From assembly GCA_903888515.1 (NCBI GenBank), contig CAISTY010000240.1, forward strand, positions 49,772 to 113,771: DNA of 64,000 nt, in the 5' to 3' direction. The translations under genes and the position numbers were made by a program. Within the stretch, counting starts at the first letter, position 1, and each line of letters starts with the position of its first letter. Of this stretch, positions 57,072 through 64,000 are shown in pieces. The stretch comes from Akkermansiaceae bacterium. GTDB lineage: Bacteria; Verrucomicrobiota; Verrucomicrobiia; Verrucomicrobiales; Akkermansiaceae. A model generated the notes under the pieces. That model was not told the DNA's origin, searched no databases, and saw only the letters and a program-made list of their open reading frames with translations.

Positions 57072-60000
57072 TCAAGGACGGGGTCCCTCGTCGATAATGT
57101 TGATCGGGCCATCGCCGCGCACGCGTTTGAGCCATTGCTGGGTCATCGGGAATTGGGAAATCGTGCCGTCACGCTCCCAGCGGGTGCGCCAATCCCATGC
57201 CCGGACGTCGGTTTTCCAATTCTCCGGCTGATAGGCGCTGATGGCCGCCACTATGTCATCCGGTTCGTCGCGGTAGCGATATGTCTTTTTCACCAATCCC
57301 TGAGCATGCAAATGATGCAAGTAAGGCGTATTGTAAAACCTGGCCATTGAACTGCGGAGATACGACACCCCGGTATGATACTCGGAGTAGTAGGGTTCGA
57401 CTGCCTTGTTATAGGCCGCGAACAACTCCTGCCGGATCTCTTCGCGTCGCGCTTCATGGCTGTGACGGTTCACCTCTACCTGTGCGTGACGCGCTTGGTC
57501 ATAGTCACGCTGGAGATCGTTGATATCACGATCCAGTGCCTCGCGTTTCCGCTGCAACTCGTCATATTCCGGGCCGAGGATCTTCTGTCGCCGCGCTTCC
57601 TTGAGGCGCGCCAGGAGTTCGTTTGCCTTGTGCGGCGGTGAATTCGCGCCCTCCATCTTGCCGCGAAACTCCTTGTATTCCTTGGCCCCGGCAAAGTGCA
57701 TGTCGCGGTGAACGGGGGCGAGCGCTGCGAGCACTTGCAGCTCGAGGTCGATCTCCCTCGCCCGTTTGTAGGCGGGGGTCTTCGCCATGTGCTTGCGGCG
57801 CTCCTGCTGCGCTCGATATGCCTGAATGTTTTTACCGCCGCCAACGCCGAGTTCGCTATCGTACTTGATATTCATTTCCCCCATGAACTTCACTTCAGCG
57901 TCGATGGTCGCACTTTCCCAGTAAACGGGCATCTTGGAGACGACCTCGTCGACGGCATTGTTGACCTGCTTGACCACATCCTCCAACCCGGCGCGCTCAG
58001 CGGTGAGTTCGGCGATTTTCTTCTTGGTCGCAACGGCCTCGGGCATTGTCTCGAAGCTCGCCTCGACTTCTTTACGGAGCTTCTCGACTTTTTCCTCACC
58101 CGCTTTCTGCTCCGCCTTCAGCTTCACATACTCTGGATCGTTGATGGTCTTCAACCATTCCGCTTCGCCCTCGCGCCACTCCTTTTCCTTTGCGGCATAG
58201 CCCGCAATCTTCTGCTGCAGGGCTTCTCTTTCTTTTCGGATTACCATCAACTTAGGCGGCGGCGCAGGATCCTTGGGCGGCTTGGGCGGCTCGGGCGGCT
58301 TCTCGCCCTTGCCGATATTGGCGAGATCCTCTTTCGTCTTGGCGATGGCCTTTTGCCAATTGGGATCGCGGTTGCGCAACTCATGCAGTCGGAAAAAGAT
58401 ATCGTCGGCGAGCTTGTTGTAATACACCATGGTCTCTTCGACGGCGCGGTTGTTTTCGATTTCGTAACGCTTGCGAGCAGCGCGGTCCACGAGCATTTCG
58501 TCGGCAAACCGCTGCGTAGGACGGTTGCCGGGGTCTATTACGGGGGGCGGCAACTCGGTGAACGCCGCACCGTGGACGTGATGATAGATAACAACGTAGT
58601 CGATGGCTCCGGCAAAATGCTCTTTGCCCTCGCGCGAGGCGGCGACGAAGTTGCGTTTTTGCAGGCCCGAAGCAAACGCATCCGCCGGACGGAACGTCGA
58701 AGCCGTCTTTGCGGACAACTGATCGTTGGCCCAGAGGGATATCTGTTTGCCGTCGATTTCCACGCGCAGCCGCGTCCACGCATCCTTGGCCAGCGGCGCG
58801 GTCATGGCCAGTGTGACGACCTCCTTGCCCGCCACGGTAGCCGTAAACACGGGCGTGCCGCCGTCGGTGGTTTTCAGCGTCATGCAGTTCTGCGCATCGG
58901 AGCCGAAGTCCCACAACGCCTGCCGTTTCGGGCGGACAGGCCGCACGGCCATGTCGATGGTGATACAGTCCAGATCGGCTGCGCGGGCATTGAGTTCAAG
59001 GTATTGGCTCTCGCCGTCAAACTGGTACGCTCGCCGGCCTGCGTCGGTAGTCAGTTTCGGCGCGCCGAAAATATAGCCGTTCATCACGCCGTGGTCGCTA
59101 TAACGGTCCTCGAGCATCATGACCGAGGCCTCGTCCATGGCGTAGTTCTGCCACAAACCGTGGAATTCACCCACTCCGCCGGGGCACCACTCGCGTTGGT
59201 ATTCGGAAAGGCGGGCAGAACCCGCGATCACTGCCTGACCGCCCACCCGTGCGTTGCCCGAAAGGGCCGCCTCACCGCTCACGATGGCGTAGTCCTCGAC
59301 GCTGGCGTTGTCTAGCACCTTGGCAGATTCGAGCACCATGGCGCCGGGGGCGACATAAGCCGTCGGCGCAACCGTTGCCGTGGTGGCGACCCAACCGCCG
59401 CCGTTGGGATGCGGCGCACCGTCGGTAATAGACAGGGTGTTGTCCATCCTTGCCCCGACTGCCAGCAGTTGTTGCCGCACGTAAGGGTCTTTGGAGGTCT
59501 CGCACTTTGCGGATACGAGCGCCCTGGCCTTTCGGACTTCCTCCAGGAACAACTTTCGCTCGGGCGTATTCGGCGGGGTGGGCACAATGCTGTTGACCAC
59601 TTCCGCAGAGCCGTGACTGGAGTAATAATCATCCGTGTCAAATCGCATGCGATGCGGCGTGCCTGGCCGGGCACCGTGAAGCGTCACGCGCCACGGATAG
59701 CGCGGCGCCCATCGTCCGCTGCAGATGCCGAGCGGGCTGCGAATATGCAAGATGCCTGTAGGCGCGGCGGTGACCGTCAGCCAGTAGCGCCGGTCGCCAT
59801 CCTGCCGCGGCATGGTCATCACGCCCTTGTTCCACATATCGCTGTAGCGGGTGTCGCCGTTGCGGTCCACGGCGACAATGCACGCCCGCCAATCGCTATA
59901 GGTCGTCGGATCGTGATAGCCTTGAAAGTCAACCGTGATTTCCTTGGAGTCCGGATCGGCCACCAGTCGCACGACATCCGTACCGTACGATTCGGGCGCA

Positions 60001-61850
60001 AAATCCCACACGATACGGTATTCGCGGTTTTTCACGTCCATGGCTTCGAGATGAGGTCTAACAACCGCGAGCCATGATCTCTTCAAGGCGTCGTTGTTCT
60101 GGAAGTCAAACTCCGCCAGACGCGCCCCGTAGTCGCCCACGATGTCGCCCGCGCCCGGGATTCCCTTTTCGCACATCCCGCGCTGCTCGGCGATGCGGGC
60201 CAGCGACTGGAAGAAGTTCTGTTCGGAATCGGCCTTGGGCATCGACGTCACTGCGGAATAACCCCAGTTGGGATCGTCGCCCAGGGCCGCGAGGAACAGG
60301 CACGTCGGATATGACCCGTTAAGTGCGCTGAGATGCGGGCGACGCACGTTGTTTCCGGCCTTGTCCACTGCCGTGCCGCCGGTGCCCAGAACCTGGCCGA
60401 AGTCGCAGAAGATTTCGGGATGGCCGAACCACCACAGATTGAAACCGTGGCTGTATTCGTGAAACAGCGCGATCGGCAGAGCGCTGACGCCGCCGATGGT
60501 ACAACCGCCGTAGCCGCCGCCGTTGCCGCCGCCGACTCTGACGCCGTGTTTGCGTTTTTCCTTGCGGTCCCAATACTGCATCAAGTGGCCGCCGTATTCC
60601 AAATAGGCGTACCAATACTCGGCTCCCGCCACGGCCGAGCGACAAAACTTGTCGCGCAGCGCCGCTGCCTTGGGATCTTCTCCGCTTGGGCCGGCGGCGA
60701 AATAAAAGACGAAGTGCGGCGAGACGTACTGTTGTTGACCGAGCCCCGCGGATCCGCCGCCCCCGATGTATTCGGTTTGATCGAGCGATGCCTTGATCCG
60801 CTGCATTTCCTTGACGTAGAGGTCCATCGCGAAACGCTGGTCCTCCTCGCAAAGCAGCCATCGGTGGAGCACTCGCTTTCTCCCGTTGGCCAACCGCAGC
60901 ACAACGCCCGGCGCGACTATCTCTTTGCCCTCGTAGGGTTCGCCGAGTTCGTTGCCAAGCCCCATGAAGCCGACCAAATGTGCCTTGAACGTACGCGGCA
61001 CGCCGAGCGGCCGGGGATCACCGTCGTTGGACTGGAAGTTCCATTTTTCAACGAGGAACTTGCCCTTTTTGCCGTCGAGCGTGGAGAACTCGTCGCCCAT
61101 GAGCGGACTCTCCGCACGGGTCTCGCCGGACCAAACGACGTCGCAGAAGTCTCGGTACTTGCGAGCTACGTGAACGATTTCGTAGTAGTATTTCCTGCCC
61201 TTTTCAAGTTTCTGCGGCTTCGAGATCTGCGTCGGAAACGCCGTCCACTGCGCAGGCAGGCTTCTCGTAGTGAGATAACACACGGCGCGTGCGTTCGCGG
61301 CGGTTTCATCCGTGCTGAGATAGACATATCCCTCGTCGGAGGCGGCGATCTTGAACGTGTACCGTCCCGATTCGCCGGGCGTGATCCAGCCTCGCACGCG
61401 GCGCATGAAAGCCGAGCCGACGTTCGGTGCGGGATTGAGCGAGTCAAGCTCTTCGGTTTGCATTTCACCGACGACGCCGGCCGTGCTTTCGGGATCCATG
61501 ACGCTCGCCGCCAGGGTCCACTGCCGTTCGATCATGCCATCGCGCAATTCGGTGAAATCGACGCCTTTGCGCGGCCACCAGCGTGTGACTCGGCGGTGGT
61601 ATTTTGTCGGATCGCCATCGCCCTCGAGGGTGGCTTTGGATAGCTCGACCCAAGGACGCAATTTGCCTTCGAGCGGGTATCGGGAAAGATCAAAGAAATC
61701 ATAAGCGTGGGTTGGCGTCGTATTGAGCTCTGCGGCACAGCATTGGAACGCAAGGCGGCCTGATGTCCCATGGCTTGGGATCAAGACCGCAAACAACGCA
61801 AGAATCGCAAATCGCTGAAAACGCATGGGCATGGTCGTTACTGATATCAT
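57072..61850 (-). CDS. Giant secreted protein: PA14, HEYSH metallopeptidase-like, LamG, coiled coil
   Basis: A 1592-residue exported protein. AAGGA nine bases before the ATG at 61850 supports the start, and MRFQRFAILALFAVLIPSHG is the signal. In order: a PA14-like beta domain (~95-255; RGWITPGESGRYTFKIAASD), a zinc-peptidase-like region around residue 462 (ALFHEYSHGFNLWWFGHPEI, HExxH), a short hexapeptide beta-helix (~825-875; TAYVAPGAMVLESAKVLDNA), a LamG-like domain (~940-1070; YQFDGESQYLELNARAADL), and Lys/Glu-rich coiled coils (~1130-1540). It may degrade or bind large extracellular polymers. The next gene upstream encodes a SUMF1-fold protein. The backbone's TTA/CTA codon habit is almost absent, a hint of different origin. 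Confidence 0.8.
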   Translation of the reverse strand: MISVTTMPMRFQRFAILALFAVLIPSHGTSGRLAFQCCAAELNTTPTHAYDFFDLSRYPLEGKLRPWVELSKATLEGDGDPTKYHRRVTRWWPRKGVDFTELRDGMIERQWTLAASVMDPESTAGVVGEMQTEELDSLNPAPNVGSAFMRRVRGWITPGESGRYTFKIAASDEGYVYLSTDETAANARAVCYLTTRSLPAQWTAFPTQISKPQKLEKGRKYYYEIVHVARKYRDFCDVVWSGETRAESPLMGDEFSTLDGKKGKFLVEKWNFQSNDGDPRPLGVPRTFKAHLVGFMGLGNELGEPYEGKEIVAPGVVLRLANGRKRVLHRWLLCEEDQRFAMDLYVKEMQRIKASLDQTEYIGGGGSAGLGQQQYVSPHFVFYFAAGPSGEDPKAAALRDKFCRSAVAGAEYWYAYLEYGGHLMQYWDRKEKRKHGVRVGGGNGGGYGGCTIGGVSALPIALFHEYSHGFNLWWFGHPEIFCDFGQVLGTGGTAVDKAGNNVRRPHLSALNGSYPTCLFLAALGDDPNWGYSAVTSMPKADSEQNFFQSLARIAEQRGMCEKGIPGAGDIVGDYGARLAEFDFQNNDALKRSWLAVVRPHLEAMDVKNREYRIVWDFAPESYGTDVVRLVADPDSKEITVDFQGYHDPTTYSDWRACIVAVDRNGDTRYSDMWNKGVMTMPRQDGDRRYWLTVTAAPTGILHIRSPLGICSGRWAPRYPWRVTLHGARPGTPHRMRFDTDDYYSSHGSAEVVNSIVPTPPNTPERKLFLEEVRKARALVSAKCETSKDPYVRQQLLAVGARMDNTLSITDGAPHPNGGGWVATTATVAPTAYVAPGAMVLESAKVLDNASVEDYAIVSGEAALSGNARVGGQAVIAGSARLSEYQREWCPGGVGEFHGLWQNYAMDEASVMMLEDRYSDHGVMNGYIFGAPKLTTDAGRRAYQFDGESQYLELNARAADLDCITIDMAVRPVRPKRQALWDFGSDAQNCMTLKTTDGGTPVFTATVAGKEVVTLAMTAPLAKDAWTRLRVEIDGKQISLWANDQLSAKTASTFRPADAFASGLQKRNFVAASREGKEHFAGAIDYVVIYHHVHGAAFTELPPPVIDPGNRPTQRFADEMLVDRAARKRYEIENNRAVEETMVYYNKLADDIFFRLHELRNRDPNWQKAIAKTKEDLANIGKGEKPPEPPKPPKDPAPPPKLMVIRKEREALQQKIAGYAAKEKEWREGEAEWLKTINDPEYVKLKAEQKAGEEKVEKLRKEVEASFETMPEAVATKKKIAELTAERAGLEDVVKQVNNAVDEVVSKMPVYWESATIDAEVKFMGEMNIKYDSELGVGGGKNIQAYRAQQERRKHMAKTPAYKRAREIDLELQVLAALAPVHRDMHFAGAKEYKEFRGKMEGANSPPHKANELLARLKEARRQKILGPEYDELQRKREALDRDINDLQRDYDQARHAQVEVNRHSHEARREEIRQELFAAYNKAVEPYYSEYHTGVSYLRSSMARFYNTPYLHHLHAQGLVKKTYRYRDEPDDIVAAISAYQPENWKTDVRAWDWRTRWERDGTISQFPMTQQWLKRVRGDGPINIIDEGPRP

Positions 61851-61900
61851 TGTGTATTGTCCTTATATGTGATCCTTATCGGTTAGAAAAGCGCGCCGCG

Positions 61901-62953
61901 CTATTCTTCCGGCAGTGTGGCGCCGGGCACTTTCACCTCCGGCGCCAGCACGATACGGAAGCCGAGGTTGATCTGGTGCGCCGTCCGCGCTGGAAACCGG
62001 TAGCGCGCCGCGCTGCGGAAATGCGGGTGGACCAGTTGATCCAGCGAACCGCTCCCGGGCGGGTTGGTCAGCACGCCGCCGCCACGGGCGACCCGTTCGG
62101 TGCCGCTTTCCGGTCCGACAGGATCCGCGGCCGCGCCGACGGCGTAGGGTCCGTACCAGTCCAGACACCACTCGAAAACATTGCCGTGCATATCATAAAG
62201 ACCCCATGCGTTGGGTTGCCGGTTGTCAGGCGTCGGCGATGTCGCAAAAGCGATGTTACCGCCGTCCTTGCTGAGACACATATAGGTGCTCAATACGCCC
62301 AGATTGCTGTAATCGCCCTTGAAATTGTATGCGGTGGTCGTCCCGGCGCGGCAGGCGTATTCCCATTCGGCTTCGGTAGGCAAGCGATAAACATAGCCCG
62401 TGGGCAAGCGGCCCGCGGCACGCTCTGTGGCGGTGATCTTCTGGCAATAGAGCATCGCCTTGTACCACGAAACGCACTCCATCGGATTGAGATCCGTGCG
62501 CGCTATTTTCGGATACGCCGAACCGCCGCTGATGCGTCGCCCGTCCATCAGAGAGCGATATGTCCAAGCCGCGCCTTCGTGCAGCGGGCCGCGCTGATAG
62601 CCCCATGCCTCCAAGTCGAAATCCGGCCGGATCATGAGCGGGTAGTATTCACGCTGGCGGGTTTCATAAATCGCCATGTAAAATGGCTTCGTGATGGTCA
62701 CGTCGTGCTGTGGTTCGTCGGCCTTGCGCGCCAGTTCGCCTGCTGGGGAGCCCATGGCAAACGAGCCGGCCGGAATGCGCCGCATTGCCACACCGATGTC
62801 CGGCACGGTCCATGCGGGTGCCTCGAGTTTGAGCATGGCGCCGGGGTTATGGGTGGCGGAGTCGTCCGCCACGGCGGCGTGGCACGTCATCATGGCAATC
62901 ACCATGACCGGCAAAAAATTGTTATCGGGGTAGTTGTGCATGACTGAAAGCAT
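61901..62953 (-). CDS. Secreted SUMF1/FGE-fold protein lacking the catalytic cysteines
   Basis: A 350-residue exported protein with signal NFLPVMVIAMMTCHAAVADD. The SUMF1/formylglycine-generating fold is clear: MRRIPAGSFAMGSPAGELAR, YRLPTEAEWEYACRAGTTTA, NAWGLYDMHGNVFEWCLDWY and the ending INLGFRIVLAP. True FGEs end in a motif with a reactive Cys pair near 'RYRCAAR'; here the stretch is FRSAARYRFPARTAH without Cys, so sulfatase activation is unlikely. These FGE-like proteins often act as ligand-binding or maturation partners. It is 50 bp upstream of the giant protein gene on the same strand, so joint expression is likely. Confidence 0.85.
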   Translation of the reverse strand: MLSVMHNYPDNNFLPVMVIAMMTCHAAVADDSATHNPGAMLKLEAPAWTVPDIGVAMRRIPAGSFAMGSPAGELARKADEPQHDVTITKPFYMAIYETRQREYYPLMIRPDFDLEAWGYQRGPLHEGAAWTYRSLMDGRRISGGSAYPKIARTDLNPMECVSWYKAMLYCQKITATERAAGRLPTGYVYRLPTEAEWEYACRAGTTTAYNFKGDYSNLGVLSTYMCLSKDGGNIAFATSPTPDNRQPNAWGLYDMHGNVFEWCLDWYGPYAVGAAADPVGPESGTERVARGGGVLTNPPGSGSLDQLVHPHFRSAARYRFPARTAHQINLGFRIVLAPEVKVPGATLPEE

Positions 62954-63515
62954 TCAATTCCAAGCCTGTGTTAGGGATTAAAGGCCTGTCCTTTTATAAT
63001 ACGTAAGTCAGATAGAATTCCGAAACACTGGCCAACAGAAAGAGAGATGACAGTTGCGGTGGCCGTTGGCAAGGGACTTTTTCCTGGCGGGCGCGAATTT
63101 TTCTTGTCTGCCGTGCCCGGCCGGACATTCGGCCATACGAAACTTGACAAAGTGCGCCTGCGGCGGAAGATTTCCGCACCCCAAACAACCCCGACCCGGA
63201 GGGGGAACACGGCTCTGGCCCGTTCCTCCTTCGGTCGGAAAGTTTGGCTTCGATCCCATCACTCCATCAACCCCTTCATGGGCGGAAACCACACCAACCA
63301 ACACCGCCCCCGCACCCTCCAACCCTCATAGCTTAATTCCGCCCTCACTTGGCTCCGCCAAGGGGACCACCGCTATCGCGACATGGTCGGCCATGCCGCC
63401 CCGCTTCAGCACGGGAGCATTCACTTGGAGGTAAGTAGCTCAGACAAAGCCCCAAGGCGTCTGATAACTTCCGGCGACGTCATCATCAACCGCCGAAACT
63501 ACGATGAAACCGGAC
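62954..63515. other. Non-coding stretch
   Basis: No gene can be supported. It includes TAATACGTAAGTCAGATAGA and several short open frames in GC-rich sequence that look accidental. The SUMF1-fold gene's promoter must lie in the first part. Confidence 0.5.
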
Positions 63516-63691
63516 CTGAAACCCGATGAGAGCGTGGCAATCTAGCAAAATTGCGACGATGTCAATTTGCGAATCTCATACGATGTCAATGCGGCCCGCA
63601 ACACTGAAACCCGATCAGAGCGTGGCAATCTAGCAAAATAGCGACGATGTCAATTTGCGAATCCCATACGATATCAATTCTGCCCGCAACA
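63516..63691. repeat. 88-bp tandem duplication with internal repeats
   Basis: Two copies of 88 bp (63516-63603, 63604-63691), each starting CTGAAACCCGAT and ending GCCCGCAACA, differ at about nine positions. Each holds ACGATGTCAAT twice (once as ACGATATCAAT), about 26 bp apart. Multiple spaced repeats at one end are a feature of IS21-family termini, so it may be a remnant of such an end; no istA/istB gene is in view. Confidence 0.8.
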
Positions 63692-63736
63692 AATAGGTTG
63701 GCACGGCCTCCGCTATTGGTTGGCGCGTGGGTGCAT

Positions 63737-63886
63737 TTAATAAATAGATGTGGTATCATTAGATTCTATCAATATACCATTATGATACACATTGCTCAGC
63801 ATTGTCGCGTCTTTTAGAATATATTCGTCGCCATCTTTAATTCTAACTCCAGATGTATCTAACTCAACAGTGGGGAGTTCTGCGGC
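63737..63886 (-). pseudogene. AT-rich coding-like tail in frame after the stop of the last gene
   Basis: Directly after the TGA at 63887-63889, in the same frame and with no start codon, 49 sense codons read AAELPTVELDTSGVRIKDGD then EYILKDATMLSNVYHNGILI and ESNDTTSIY, then TAA. Composition looks protein-like, but codons are AT-rich, unlike the gene before it. Probably the end of another gene joined here. Confidence 0.35.
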
Positions 63887-64000
63887 TCAGGATTCGTCGG
63901 AATGAAGTCCCAGGCGGGTCTTGAGCCGGGAGAGTTTTAGTGCCGCATCGGCCCACTGGTCAACCAGTTTGCGGAAGCGCTTGAAATTCGCCACCTCCAC
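63887..64000 (-). CDS. C-terminal end of an unknown gene (cut by window edge)
   Basis: The right edge of the window opens a minus-strand frame whose last 37 residues are VEVANFKRFRKLVDQWADAA then LKLSRLKTRLGLHSDES before TGA. Basic, helical and GC-rich in codon use. Too little to name. Confidence 0.45.
   Translation of the reverse strand: MEVANFKRFRKLVDQWADAALKLSRLKTRLGLHSDES

Noticed and set aside
57696..59315. A 539-codon plus-strand open frame opposite the giant secreted protein gene
   Set aside because: It is the antisense shadow of a GC-rich coding region; the minus-strand frame has a signal peptide, domains and a Shine-Dalgarno, and the plus-strand product has no family pattern.
63887..63889. 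Readthrough or selenocysteine at the TGA before the AT-rich tail
   Set aside because: No SECIS-like hairpin is evident after the TGA, the codon style changes at this point, and the tail has no counterpart known to me; a fused remnant is simpler.

Overview
The window looks like a chromosomal segment (or long metagenomic contig) of a GC-rich Gram-negative bacterium of the phylum Verrucomicrobiota. The grounds are a DUF5069 protein, a 'FVVQTSRDLQTWT' C-terminal fragment of the kind common in verrucomicrobial surface proteins, Tat-exported Gfo/Idh/MocA and ThuA proteins, PA14/LamG-type giant secreted proteins, an outer-membrane lipocalin, and many starts without a clear Shine-Dalgarno. This placement is inference; no 16S or marker tree could be made. 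I saw no rRNA, tRNA or CRISPR array.

Layout. 1-4.1 kb: start of cysS, a secreted glycoside hydrolase, a patch of palindromes and two adjacent heptanucleotide arrays, and four small hypothetical genes. 4.4-6.6 kb: DUF5069 / metallo-beta-lactamase / beta-hydroxyacid dehydrogenase. 6.6-6.9 kb: two gene fragments. 7.0-12.7 kb: a three-gene envelope cluster of unknown function (two paralogous ~815-residue membrane proteins plus a protein with duplicated YWCxxCKxYHK motifs), followed by an MnmM/YtqB-type methyltransferase. 13.3-16.2 kb: accessory DNA with heptamer repeats, a probable integron-integrase remnant, two mobile gene cassettes bounded by attC-like hairpins (a lipoprotein and a ParE-type toxin-antitoxin pair), an IS110-type remnant in a third attC-like site, and a MITE. 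16.4-22.8 kb: etfBA plus ETF-quinone oxidoreductase, then two radical SAM genes of the alternative (siroheme) heme route. 22.8-25.8 kb: a zinc/manganese-type ABC transporter. 25.8-32.1 kb: sugar functions (nucleotidyltransferase, ThuA, Gfo/Idh/MocA, uronate isomerase). 32.2-34.2 kb: sufS and a CoaC-like flavoprotein.

34.3-47.6 kb is the most interesting part. It is a compact block of four radical SAM enzymes, two of them tandem members of the MJ0619/Tes family that joins lipid tails carbon-to-carbon, an 8-helix membrane protein, and a type II fatty-acid/polyketide set: ketosynthase, a ketosynthase-like partner lacking the catalytic Cys, two ketoreductases, two FabZ-like dehydratases of which one lacks the catalytic His, and a carrier protein. 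A nitroreductase and a lipocalin lipoprotein are interleaved. A HicBA toxin-antitoxin pair is coupled by ATGA overlaps to the first Tes-like gene. Together this suggests synthesis of an unusual lipid or polyene whose chains are then modified or joined by radical chemistry.

47.7-57 kb: uvrB, an AAA ATPase, alr, a secreted beta-propeller protein and a Tat-exported flavoprotein. 57-63 kb: a 1592-residue secreted multidomain protein with a HEYSH zinc-protease motif, and a SUMF1-fold protein without the FGE cysteines. 63-64 kb: an 88-bp tandem duplication and the end of another gene. The flanks (0-6.6 kb, 13.4-16.4 kb, 57-64 kb) look different in base and codon use from the 7-57 kb backbone.
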